Below, one piece after another: positions 45,088 to 55,802 of a stretch of 64,000 nt of DNA. The stretch is from positions 83,399,965-83,463,964 of the forward strand of contig OY821520.1 of NCBI GenBank assembly GCA_963682025.1, given 5' to 3'. The stretch is from Cordilura impudica. Taxonomy: Eukaryota; Arthropoda; Insecta; Diptera; Scathophagidae. Below the pieces are notes generated by a model. It had not been told where the DNA came from. It saw nothing but the letters and a program-made list of their open reading frames with translations, and did no database searches. Both the position numbers and the translations under genes were made by a program. Position 1 is the stretch's first letter. Every line of letters starts with the position of its first letter.

Positions 45088-45621
45088 AAATAAGTAAAAG
45101 AAACTAATCTCACTATGGAAAGCTAACATGGTCTGATACTCGGAAAATTATTTTAATTTTTATTGATTAATACATCAAACATTATAAGGTTGAAGATTTA
45201 CCGAAATATGAACGCCCAAAGCGGCTTAGTGGTACCGAAGTTAGAGCTGCGGTAAGAGAATTAAAGACATATGTAGCCTAAACTGTCAGAAAACATCATG
45301 CAGACATTAGGCAAACCAGTAAGTTCCAGAAGAGAAGAGTGGCCTACATGGAAGGATACCGTGCAAGGAACCATACATATCTAAGGCAAATCAGAGCAAG
45401 CTAATGAATTTCGATAAAAAAGTAAAAAAATTATTTTCTATCTTTTTGGGAAAGCATGTTATATGCAGATAAGAGCAAATCCGAAATTTTCGGCCCGAAA
45501 AGGCCCCCAAAAATATGGCGTGCTAAGAATGAAACCTTCAACTCTGTCAAACACGGTGGAGTTGCAGTTATGGTTTGGAGCTATATGACGGCACCAGGTG
45601 TTGGCAATCTTGTATTTATTT

Positions 45622-46343
45622 CAGAGTTCAGAAAAAAACACACACTGAATAAATAACTCGTACATATATGTAAACAAACATAACTTAGCCCAACACACAC
45701 ATATTTTTATTTTCATACCAATTATGTTTGTTTTTAAATTTTCTACGGTGCCCAACACAACCATGACTGTGTTCGTTTTAATATTTCGTTATTTACACGA
45801 ACATTTTTGTATCACATACTTTTTGTTTCAATCACACATAAAGCACACATTTTTGAGTGTTGCTTTACTTGAAGTTCATGTTCTGGTACGTGTAGTGAAA
45901 AAAAAACACAGAACATGTACAATAAACAGGTTCGAGTTCAGTCATATTTTAAACACGACTTAAAATATAACTGAACTCGAACCTGTTTATTGTACATGTT
46001 GTGTTTTTTCTTACTACACGAGCCACAACACGACATAAAATATAACTGAACTCGAACCTGTTTATTGTACATGTTCTGTGTTTTTTTTCACTACACGTAC
46101 CAGAACATGAACTTCAAATAAACAACACTCAAAAATGTGTGCTTTATGTGTGATTGAAACAAAAAGTATGTGATACAAAAATGTTCGTGTAAATAACGAA
46201 ATATTAAAACGAACACAGTCATGGTTGTGTTGGGCACCGTAGAAAATTTAGAAACGCACATAATTGATATGAAAATAAAGATATGTGTTGGCTGCTTTTG
46301 AACAGAACATTGTGTGTTTCATGTGTGTATTTTCTGAACCTTG
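45622..46343. mobile_element. hAT-type foldback MITE with 8-bp target duplication, copy 2
   Basis: The ends CAGAGTTCAGAAAA and TTTTCTGAACCTTG are flanked by ATTTATTT on both sides (45614-45621, 46344-46351). The whole 722 bp is a near-perfect palindrome: arms 45622-45965 and about 46025-46343. An extra piece at 45962-46030 repeats AACTGAACTCGAACCTG then TTTATTGTACATGTT, making a local triplication at the centre. It has no coding and splits the Tc1 relic coding sequence. Confidence 0.92.
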
Positions 46344-46913
46344 ATTTATTTACTCCAATATGAACAAAATGGATTACGAAGGCATTTTGAAGGACAATGT
46401 TGGCCTTAGCGTCGACATATTAGGCTGGGTTGGAAACTGGAACAGGACAACGATCTAAAGCTTACATCTAAAATTGTGAAAGAGCGGCTACTGGCTACCG
46501 GACTTTAACCCGATCAGGCATCTGTAGAAAAATCTTGACAGAAAAATACGTCGAAAAGCTATTTCAAGAAAAGCAAACTTAAAGACGGCTCTTGAGAATG
46601 GAGTACAATCTCCCCCAATGTAAGAAAAACAGTTGTCGAGTCGATGCCTAGAAGACTATAAAATTTAAAAAGTTTACTTTTTGTATTAGAGTTCTGTGGC
46701 CTTTTTTTGCTGTTTATTTTTTTTTTGACGCGTAAAATTTGGTCATTTTCTAAATAAAGTGCGTTTTTGTTGTTATTTTGTATTACCTTTGTTTAATGTT
46801 TTTATTGAGTTCAGTTATTATCTTGAATTCCTTATATTTATGTTTGATTTTGTGTTTCTTCATTTTACTAAAACTTTAAATATGAGAAACTAAGGTGTTT
46901 ACTTTCTTTTGAT

Positions 46914-47289
46914 GCTCACATTATATTATTTTTAAGAAAATTTTTTTTAATATTTGTACTTTATGAATTCACTGTTTTGTTTTATATTAACAAAAAAACA
47001 ATTTTTATTTTTTTTGTATAAATTTTTTTTATTAGTTTAAAAATTTCTTAAGCATTGTCCCAGTTTGATTTATACCTACTCTATCTTGACATCTCTCCAA
47101 TCTTTGTTCGAAAATGTTATTACATTTTTCCCCTGTTTAAAATATTTCCATTGCCATGTTTAATACCTATTTGTCTAACATTTCAGGGCAATACCATTCT
47201 ATGGATATCACTTACAAGATTGCCCTTTTTTTTTTTTAAAGAAATAATCAAATAAAGGCACATTTTGAAAAGGGATAAAAATTTTCATC
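46914..47289. other. AT-rich spacer
   Basis: Nothing recognised. Confidence 0.3.
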
Positions 47290-47292
47290 ATA

Positions 47293-47764
47293 GTCTGGGT
47301 TCACACAAGGCAATTTTTGTTGCGCAACTTTTTTCAATTCTCTTTTAAAGTTGCCTTAATGTTCACACAGAGAAATTCATTGCCGAAACTTTTCGTTTTC
47401 TTTTGCTTTCAAATTCTTACATTTTTGACAAGTTCACTTTATTAGCTTGTGTAAAAAGAATTTATTAATGATCCAAAGTGAAAAATCTATTTGTGTGAAA
47501 AAATGTAAGTCAAAGAAAAAATGAAATAATCAAAAAAATAATAAAATAAATGAAATAATAATAATAATTTTTCACAGCGAACCAAAGAATAAAAAGATAT
47601 GTCAAATAATAAGCTGCAGCTAACTTCGTGTTTATAATTACGAATTTCACAACAAAACGAGTTGCCGAGTACAAGCAACTCCATACCAAATACCGATCTT
47701 CTTTCCCCTCTCTCCTACAAACTCAAGAATTGCGCTACAAAAGTTGCCTTGTGTGAACTCGGAC
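47293..47764. mobile_element. 472-bp MITE with ~37-bp inverted ends
   Basis: The left end GTCTGGGTTCACACAAGG then CAATTTTTGTTGCGCAA pairs with the right end TTGCGCTACAAAAGTTG then CCTTGTGTGAACTCGGAC, with about five mismatches. ATA flanks both ends (47290-47292, 47765-47767). No transposase. The superfamily is not certain; the 3-bp duplication would fit PIF/Harbinger. Confidence 0.65.
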
Positions 47765-48241
47765 ATACTCGTACTTTGTCTATTTGACAATTAAGTTTAA
47801 ATCATTTTTAAAATTAATTGATTCAAGAATGAATATTTTATTAAGAAAATTTCGAACTTATTTAAAATTCTTAAATTGAATCATTTCTATGCATTTAAAA
47901 TATGAAACAAATGTTTCTTGTATGATCTCCCAACATCTTACAGTGTCTTACACTGATTTAAAAAAATACATTATTATTTAATTTGGTTCATCCTAAAGTA
48001 ATTTGTTATTCTCCAACAAAAGTCACAAAAGCTACAAAAGTTTTTTTTTTTTTTGTTGGGAGCAAAATAAAAAAAAAAACAAAAATCACAGCAGTAAAGT
48101 GAAGTTATATATGGATGGGAGAGAGGGAGAGTATAGAGAGACGCACAACAAATGTTTGAGACAGCAAGCTTGGACATTTTCAATTTTGTTTTCGATGTGA
48201 CAAGAATAAATACTTTTTTAAAAGAAAAAACACAAGAAGAA

Positions 48242-49040
48242 CAAGTAAGAAAATTATAGTCGGTCTAGACCGACTATACGATACCCTATACCATGCGTTT
48301 AGAGACCCTATCTCTTAGGCCCAACTAACTGGACATAGAAAATACGCAAAAACCAAATTTGAGTGGGATTTTTATTAATTTTTTTGGCTGCAGATATGAA
48401 AAAGTTCATATCGGATGCTATATCTATATAGGGACGTGGTCCAAAAATGGACCGATCCTGATCATGTTTGGTAAAGTCTCTTGTATTTTGCAAAAATATA
48501 TACAAACAAAATTTGAGAAGAATCAGTGCAATATTTTTGTTTTTTAATAGATTTAACTGAAGATCGGGAAGCAGCTCTATATGGGGTCAAAGGGATCATT
48601 TTTGGACTATTCATTAGTGGATGTAATGAACGCATACAAACCCAATTTGAGTAAGATCTATATGACAATTTGGATCTTATGGCAATTTATGTCGATTTCA
48701 TATGGGTAATTTGTATGGGGGCTAGGTCTGAACATGGACCGATTCACACCAATTTCAATAGCGTTCATCCCATGGCCGATAAAAGTTTATATACCAAATT
48801 TCATCAAAATATATTCATATTTGCGACCTGCAGTTTGATTACAAGCTTTACATGGACACACAGACGGACGGACGGACGGACGGACGGACGGACGGACGGA
48901 CGGACATTGTTAAATCAACTCAGAAAGTGATTCTGATTCGATCGGTATAATTAAAGATGGGTCTAGGTCAAATATTTTTGGTTGTTACAAACAGCAGCAC
49001 AAAGTCATTATACCCAAACCACATAGTGGTATAGGGTATA
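48242..49040 (+). mobile_element. INE-1/DINE-1-like element, full-length reference copy
   Basis: It begins CAAGTAAGAAAATTATAG, has the perfect palindrome TAGTCGGTCTAGACCGACTA and ACCCTATACCATGCG, and a GGAC tract at 48864-48905 (about 10 units). CATTGTTAAATCAACTCAG follows, and it ends CCCAAACCACATAGTGG then TATAGGGTATAA. The TATAGGGTATA end mirrors the TACCCTATA near the start. Nonautonomous, no coding. It is the least damaged of about ten copies in the window. Confidence 0.9.
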
Positions 49041-49041
49041 A

Positions 49042-50185
49042 AAATGTATACAAATATAACTGGAAAAGAAAAGAGGACGATAAGAAAAAAATAAAATAAC
49101 AATATATAGTGCAAAACATATAATAAAATATAATGTTAAAACTAATGTGAGTTTGTTGTAACATCTGTTGGATTTGGAACGAGAAAAAGAACATTAGTGT
49201 TGAAAATTACAGTAAAAGTTAATTTTAGCTATTTACTTACTTAATAATCGTACTTATACTTATTAATCAACGTTTCAAAAGACTGTGATTTTAAGGTTAT
49301 GACTCTAAAGTCTGAAAATGTGTTTATTAAAATTGTAATTTTATTTTTTTTTTAGTACGATTTATCATTTTGATTAAAATTCCTTTTTGATTTGTTTGAA
49401 AGAAAACACGCTCGAAGGAACGATTTTTTTTTATCCTTCACTCAACCAATACTTTTAATTAAGTTTTAAAATTAAAGAATGTTATTTTAAAAGGGGGTTT
49501 TCCATTTGAATTGCATATTGTTGGCTGTCAGTATCACCATCATGACTTTCATCATCATCATCACCATCATTAGTATTTTGTTTTTTATGTTTTATGTTTT
49601 AATAATGACTGATGTTGGCTTAGTAACCCATGTTGTTTTCTTTATTTTTATTTATCTTTTTGTTATTGTTGTTCTGTCAGTAAAGGTATTTTGTATTCGT
49701 TTTGGTTTGTTTCTTCTTTTTTTTTAATTTAACAAATATGGTTGCCCTGAGCAGCAGCATCATCCTTCCTTTGGTGGCTGTTTTACTTTTTCGCCATAAA
49801 CGGATTTCCTTACTAATTAAGTTGGATACATGTCTATTTGTAGAATTAGTTAGCAGTTGGGTTAATAAATTAACAAAGAAACAAAAAAATAAACATATTT
49901 CAAATTATATCTACTTAACTTACTAGATATAACTCATCTTAATTTATAAACAAAAGTAATTCTTGTTAAAATCTTTCTAGAATATAAAATTGAAGCCATC
50001 AATTGAAAATATTTCTGGTTAATGAGTTAATCGTATATGAGCCATTAAAAGTCAAACTGTTCGATTTTTGGTAAAAACTGACTTTGATTAACCAGATTTA
50101 TTTTTAGATTTTCAGTGTATTCTATTTGTGAAAAAAATTAAAACGTGTCTCTGTAAGAACAAAGTTTTTAATATTATTTATATAT
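49042..50185. other. AT-rich intronic DNA with a CAT microsatellite
   Basis: (CAT)n-type repeat at about 49537-49570. No supported coding. Confidence 0.4.
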
Positions 50186-50567
50186 ACTAGCGGATTCCAA
50201 CCCTCAAAATTCGAGCGCAAATTCTAGGAAATTTTATTTTCTCATTAAATAAAGACCCTAAAAGTATGCTAATCAATTATAGCCAATTCACAAATCAACA
50301 CAAAAAACAAACTCATTTTTATTACAAACACATTAACAAATTAAATAAGCACACTCATAGCATTGTATAATTTTATGTATGTGTTAGTAGCAACTTTAAA
50401 TGCAATTTACTCAAAATAAAGGAAAAAATTTAAAAATCTGTAAATCTGCAAAACGGCTTAAAAGAAATACCTTTCAAATAATATACGTTTGGTCAAAATC
50501 GGGATAAAACGGTAGAACAAAACATCAGTCACAAGAAATCGCCTAGCCTATTAATATTATAGATAAC
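50186..50567 (+). mobile_element. CTCGAAATTCGAG short element, near full length
   Basis: It begins ACTAGCGGATTCCAACCC then TCAAAATTCGAG and ends AAATCGCCTAGCCTATTAAT then ATTATAGAT. It is nearly identical to 55221-55592, so the family has been active fairly recently. No coding. Confidence 0.8.
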
Positions 50568-50754
50568 TATTTTTTTTTTTTTGACAATTGTCGCAAATAT
50601 AAAAATTTGCCCGATACGAGATTATTCAAATTGTTAGAATAACGGATCGTATTTAGCTCTATTGCTTTATTTGAGTTTATATACAACATTTTTAATTTGT
50701 TAACCTTCAGTTGTATATAAGATTAAAAAAATAGGTTATGTAATATAATAAAAG

Positions 50755-51435
50755 AAAGTGTTCAAACTCTCGGTCGCACCACCTAGAAATATGGGCCAGG
50801 CAAAAACAATTTAGGGATGGCTCAACGCGATTGAAAATTTCAAGTGTGTATGAGGGAAATATGACTTTTTTCAAATTTGATGAAAAATTCGTTCTATAGT
50901 TTAAAAACTATTATATAATTCGGGGGTCAGTATTAAATTATTTTTTTTAAAAAGCTATAAGACTTCAAAATCGAATAAAAACTCGCCAAGAAATAGCAAA
51001 TGACCCAAACCACTTTTGTGCCAGGAAAAACTACGTCATGAAATTTGATGGCATTTTTTCAACTTTGAGAAATACATTAAAGCCATAATTTTTTTTTGGT
51101 CTGTATATATAAGTACTCATAACCAAATGTGTAGAACTTCCGTTCCTAAAATTTGTGATAAATACGAGAACGTTAACCCATTATTTGCCACGGCCAGCCT
51201 TGGATTTTAAGATATTTTTTTAAAAAATTACCGGAAACGAGTTTTTCTATTAAACTCGATGAAACCACTATTTAGAATTTAAGGAAAATAATTCGGTTAA
51301 TTTTTATTTATTTAACCCTTCAGTGCTCCTGTGATCAAAATAATCCATTGTGATATATCTTTGGTGCAATTATCTGCTTATCGCTCGCGAATATAAACTA
51401 AAAAAACTTTAAACCAATTTTGTTATAAAATTATT
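50755..51435 (+). repeat. Dispersed repeat, counterpart of 4990-6290
   Basis: 50755-51100 corresponds, inverted, to 5890-6285. 51185-51430 corresponds, inverted, to 4990-5250. At 51313 TTAACCCTTCAGTGCTCC resembles a piggyBac-type end. Confidence 0.65.
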
Positions 51436-51630
51436 TTACGTATAAGTGATATTGTTTCAAAAGTAAAACTGGTAAATGATACAGCAGAACGCGGTGTTAA
51501 ATTGATTGAAGAGTATAATAACATATTAACAAAGAACGAACAAGAAAAGCAATACTTATTGCAAGTCGTAAGTGACTGCAGAAAACAATTTGAATCGCAC
51601 ACTAAATCATCCTTCAATACACCAAAATAA
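51421..51630 (+). pseudogene. Orphan protein C-terminal segment (ERGVKLIEEYNN type)
   Basis: An uninterrupted 69-codon stretch ends in TAA: SKVKLVNDTAERGVKLIEEY, NNILTKNEQEKQYLLQVV, SDCRKQFESHTKSSFNTPK. It is Lys/Glu-rich and predicted helical. A second diverged copy (4813-4899) keeps the same frame and stop, which shows this was real coding sequence of a repeated gene. I recognise similar tails in anonymous arthropod multicopy proteins but cannot name a domain. No start codon or upstream domain could be traced. Confidence 0.5.
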
Positions 51631-51690
51631 ATAGAATTAATTTTACATTTCATATTCTTTTGAATAAATTGGGTCTTCTTATTTTATTTA

Positions 51691-51876
51691 TTTATTTATA
51701 TTAATTACAATACAAAGTAAATTTGTATTCTAATTTGGGTCCAGGGATAAGCCGTGCGACAAAGACCATTTGGTTGGTTTTTGCAGCGACAGACCAAAGC
51801 CTCTGGTGGGAATCGAACCCACGACCCCCGCATGATAAGCGAACACGCTACCTACTCACCTACCGGGGCGCTTAAA
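51691..51876 (-). mobile_element. tRNA-derived SINE with 16-bp target duplication
   Basis: The minus strand starts GCGCCCCGGTAGGTGAGTAG, with an A-box-like TAGGTGAGTAGG and a perfect B box GGTTCGATTCC (about 51795-51805), ending the tRNA-like head at CCAGAGGC. A body follows (TTTGGTCTGTCGCTGC, GCACGGCTTATCCCTGG) and an AATAAATAAATA tail. CTTCTTATTTTATTTA is present on both sides (51675-51690 and 51877-51892) without a mismatch, so insertion is recent. It could be taken for a tRNA gene, but the body, tail and duplication make it a SINE. Confidence 0.88.
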
Positions 51877-51939
51877 CTTCTTATTTTATTTAGCAAAATA
51901 GAGATAGTTTTTCACTGCTTGTTTTATTATTAATTGTAA

Positions 51940-51988
51940 AAATGAGACTCAGGTGGCATAGCCGAGTTTATCACTCTTACTTGTTTAT
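51940..51988 (+). mobile_element. 3' tip of INE-like family 2
   Basis: GAGACTCAGGTGGCATAGCC then GAGTTTATCACTC and TTACTTGTTT. Only the last 45 bp of the family is present, with a short internal deletion. Confidence 0.55.
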
Positions 51989-52319
51989 AAATTAAATGTT
52001 TTTAATAAAAAATTTTTTCATAAAAAAAAAATGAAATACTCAAAAAATTTTTATAACAAACTTTGAATATGAGTGGCGCCACATACCATGCCTAACTATA
52101 AGTCATTCACGCAAGCCAAGTAACAAATGACGTGAGTATGGCTATGATTAGTGATTGTAATATCGATAATCGATAAACCATTAAATAGATTCTCTAAATA
52201 TTACGCAAGGGAACCATATTGAACATTTTTGGTGTTGACCGAAACTTTATTGCAATTTTTTACTTATCTGAGGTGGCTGATTTTAAATCTAATTTCCATT
52301 TTTCTCCATCAGCTCGCAT

Positions 52320-52505
52320 TTTGAAGTTCAAAACTTCAACGATATCTCTGAAACTACTGGGCAAATTTAGAACCAATGTAAGCACGGCTTAAAGATAATA
52401 TTGTTGACGAGTTGTGAACTTTTTCCAACTGAAAATAATGAACCGTTTTCAAGTTATTCCAATATATGTAGTGGAAAAAACTAAGAAAAAACTAAGTGCA
52501 GATTT
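52320..52505 (+). repeat. Dispersed repeat and empty-site paralogue of 55098-55675
   Basis: ACGATATCTCTGAAACTACT, GCTTAAAGATAATATTGTTG and TGAACCGTTTTCAAG then TTATTCCAATATATGTAG recur at 55098-55225 and 55597-55625. There a 370-bp short element splits them. Confidence 0.7.
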
Positions 52506-52582
52506 GGATTCAGCGTCACAAATAACCTTAAAAACAACATTCAGTTCTTAATCAACAACAATCCCTTAGGTGATTTAAAAAT

Positions 52583-54444
52583 CTATATATATAAAATTGA
52601 ATGTGTGTTTGTTTATTTGTTTGTTTGTGTGTACCTTATAGGAGACCAAACCTCTGGACCGATCTTCCTGAAATTTTTACAGCATTTAACTGGGACTCTG
52701 GCATGATTAATAGGGTACTTTTTTTTGACCACGCCCACTTTTACGCCCACTTTTTTAAAATTATGTAATTGCTCCCATATAGTTTTTAACAGATTTACTT
52801 CAAATTGTATACACATTATACTCCAGGCGAGGTAGAAATAAACATTTCTTACGCCACGCCCCCTTTCACGCCCCTTTTCACGCCAAATTTTGTTTGAAAG
52901 TTTTAAACTTTTTTTTCTCTGTACAAATTTGTTCCTTCCAACGGATTTTTTTATTTGGTAGTATATTGCTCTTAATACTGTTAACGTCGCCATATAACTA
53001 TGAACCACGCCCATTTCACCGCCCTCTTTTTTTTTACTTATACCACTAACAATGTTTGCTATACAAAATAATTTTTTTGTAATATGTATATATCTAAAGT
53101 TTTATACACTTTTTATCTACAGGTAAGGTAGCCATACATTTTTTTATTACCAAGTCCCCCTTTTTCGCCCCATTTTACCTTAAATCATAATTAATCTGCT
53201 TTCAATCTATCTATATATATAAAAATGAATGTGTGTTTGTTTGTGCTTTATAGGAGGCCAAACCAAAGAACCGATCTTCCTGAAATTTTCAGAGCGTGTT
53301 ACTGTGACTCTGGAAGGAATAATATGCTATATAAATTTTTGATTGGACAAAGGGGCGGTGCCACGCCCATATAACCCAAAATTTGAAAAAGTCATATCAC
53401 GGGAATTTTTTTACCTACAGCAGTCATATTTGGTACATATGGTATTAGCATGAATAGAAATACATACAAGAAGAAAAGTGGGCGGGACCACGCCCCTTTT
53501 TAGAAAAATAAAAAATCGTAATATCTTCTAAACTACTGGGAGGATCGTCATGAAATTTTCACAAAAGGATATTTTTGCGAAATAATAAGACCTTAGCTAT
53601 ATAAAGTTGTTAGTGAGCAAAGGGGCGTGGCGTATATATAAAAACGTTGATGCATTTGATTGTAACGAATGATCTCCGGAACCATAAGAGCTGTCGAGGT
53701 AGGATTTCCAGCATAGGTTCGGTTCGAGCTCTTCTGTGTTTTCTTTTTTAGTTTTAACCCTCTAGCTGGCGTTGGGGTCAAGTTAAAAACAAAAATTTTT
53801 ACTTTCAGCGCGATTTGACTGCAATTCAGAATGAACGTATGTTTCGTCATAAGAAATTTTTGTATGTATAAATGGACCCGATAGGTGGCGCTGGGTAAAG
53901 TTATTTCGAATATTCTTATTTATGGTGTGATTTTAATGAAACTAAGAATGTACATATATGTATGTTAGAAACATTTTTTTATTGGACCCGGTAGATGGCG
54001 CTGTCGTTCGAAAAATAATGAGTTGTCAAATTTATATAAATTTTAATAAATAAACTCACAAACGTTTTTATATATAAATATTCTAACGAAAAAGAAGGAA
54101 AAAGCCGCTACATTATTGCATGGTGGCCGCACAGCTCATTCAGCACTCAAATCACCGTTAAACGTACAAAAAAATGAGAATGCCGTCTGTAATATCAAAA
54201 AACATTCCGGTATGGCAAAAGTTCTGCAAAAATGCAGTATTTTTATTTGGGATGAATGTACCATGGCTCACAAACATTGTGATTTGATTTGATAAAAGAT
54301 TTGAAAGGCAATGAAAGATTTTTTGGTGAAGCTCTCATTTTATTATCTGGAGATCTTCGTCACACATTTTATATAGGTATATACAGATTCTAACTAAAAT
54401 AAAAATTCATTGAGGGCAAAACAACGTTTGCCGGGTCCAGCTAG
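52583..54444 (+). mobile_element. Helitron/Helentron relic with both ends
   Basis: The 5'-type terminus CTATATATATAAAATTG and GGAGACCAAACCTCTGGACC then GATCTTCCTGAAATTTT is present at 52583 and again at 53213. Two 5' ends are thus stacked. The 3' end is a hairpin GGCAAAACAACGTTTGCC (54415-54432) followed by GGGTCCAG and CTAG (54441-54444). A stem-loop shortly before CTRR is the Helitron hallmark. A helicase fragment lies just inside (54098-54378). In between are CCACGCCC-rich blocks typical of these elements in insects. Confidence 0.8.
54098..54378 (+). pseudogene. Helitron (Pif1-like) helicase fragment
   Basis: AATLLHGGRTAHSALKSPLN, VCNIKKHSGMAKVLQKCSIF, then IWDECTMAHKHCDLI and a stop; after a shift, KDLKGNERFFGEALILLSGD then LRHTF. 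WDECTM is the Walker-B motif and LLSGDLRH matches the downstream LLAGDFRQ box of Helitron helicases. The Walker-A motif (GKT) and the Rep domain are missing. It would have unwound DNA during rolling-circle transposition; this copy is dead. Confidence 0.85.
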
Positions 54445-54638
54445 TATCTTATAAAAGAACATTTTGCGTTAAGTTGTAATTACCTTATAGTATTTGTGTA
54501 TTACAAATTTTTATTTTTCTTTCAAATCCTTTTTTATTGATAAATTGGAAAGTATAGCTGATAGAAATAATTTGACTTAATATCTGAAATCAGGGGCCTA
54601 AAAACAATTACTATAACACACTTACTACATAAATAAAC

Positions 54639-54856
54639 AAGTAAGAAAATTATAGTCGGTCTAGACCGACTATACGATACCCTATACCATGCGTTTAGAA
54701 GCCCTATCTCTTAGGCCCAACTAACTGGACATAAAAAATAAGCAAAAACCAAATTTGAGTGGGATTTTTATTAATTTTTTTGGCTGCAGATATGAAAAAG
54801 TTCATATCGGATGCTATATCTATATGGGGACTAGGTTCAAAAGTGGACCGATCCTG
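54639..54856 (+). mobile_element. INE-like element, 3'-truncated
   Basis: It is very similar to 48242-48460 (CAAGTAAGAAAATTATAG, then GACCGACTATACGATACCC). It stops at GTGGACCGATCCTG. Confidence 0.85.
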
Positions 54857-55220
54857 TAAACATATTAAAAATGTTACTTTTGTATGGAAATCGCGATTTT
54901 TATCAATTCAGTTTTCTCAGTAAATTGTAAAAAAAATCAAAACTTGTGCAGCGATTACAATGAAATTAAGCTCATTTCATTCAAAATATGTTTACCTAAA
55001 CATTTTTAGACCAAAATTTTGATTTTTATCGCATTTTTATTTTTTATGAATTTTTAAAGAACAAAAAAATATTTTTTTTTAAATTGTTCCTTTTTTTCAA
55101 AACTTTAACGATATCTCTGAAAAAACTGGGAAAATTTAAAACCAATGTAATCACCGCTTAAAGATAATAATGTTGACGAGTTTTGGATTTTTTTAATTGA
55201 ATATGGTGAACCGTTTTAAT

Positions 55221-55592
55221 ATTACTACCAGATTCCAACCCTCGAAATTCGAGCGCAAATTCTAGGAAATTTTATTTTTTCATTAAATAAAGACCCTTAA
55301 AGTATGATAATCAATTATAGCCAATTCACAAATCAACACAAAAAGCAAACTCATTTTATTTCAAACACATTAACAGATTTGCTAAACACACACATAGATA
55401 ATTTTATGTATGTGTTAGTAGCAACTTTAAATGCAATTTACTCAAAATAAAGGAAAAAATTTAAAAATCTATAAATTTGCAAAACGGCTATGAAGAAGTA
55501 CGTTTCAAATAATATACGTTTGATCAAAATTGGGATAAAACGGTATAACAAAACATCAGTCACAAGAAATCGCCTAGCCTATTAATATTATA
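55221..55592 (+). mobile_element. CTCGAAATTCGAG short element inserted in a dispersed repeat
   Basis: It is bounded by ACTACCAGATTCCAACCC and ATTAATATTATAGAT. Comparison with the uninterrupted paralogue (52437-52480) places the insertion between T and T with no duplicated target beyond that. Confidence 0.8.
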
Positions 55593-55802
55593 GATTTCAA
55601 TATAAGTAGTGGAAGTGCCTTAATTTTGGACATAACGGTATATAATGAAAAGTCGAGAAAAAACCAAGTGCAAAAAACCTTGTTCCCTTGTGTTTTCGAT
55701 AAATCGATAAATGATAACTTTTTTTATATCAAATTATTGGTATCATACTTTAAAAATCGGACTGTTAATATGACTGGATTAGTCACACAATAATTAAACA
55801 TA

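Larger units (their letters stand above)
44424..46913 (+). pseudogene. Tc1-like element with two later insertions
   Basis: The putative ends AAAAAGTAAACACC (44427) and GGTGTTTACTTTC (46893) are inverted. Inner inverted motifs with ACGCGTCAAAATAAAG (44570) versus TTTGACGCGTAAAA (46725) give an IR/DR-like layout. Coding remnants are DKSKSEIFGPKRPPKIWRA, then NSVKHGGVAVMVWSYMTAPG and GVGNLVFIS. After the hAT foldback the sequence continues MNKMDYEGILKDNVG-like, and then to the C terminus near 46650. Stops and frameshifts are frequent. Insertions are at 44700-45087 and 45622-46343. Without them the element is about 1.4 kb. Confidence 0.7.

Noticed and set aside
49506..49727. Ile/Phe-rich possible membrane protein
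   Set aside because: Hydrophobicity follows from T-richness. The (CAT)n microsatellite sits in it, and there is no splice or conservation evidence.
51795..51872. Functional tRNA gene on the minus strand
   Set aside because: The tRNA-like head is followed by a SINE body and AATAAATA tail inside a 16-bp target duplication, and the anticodon arm is not convincing.
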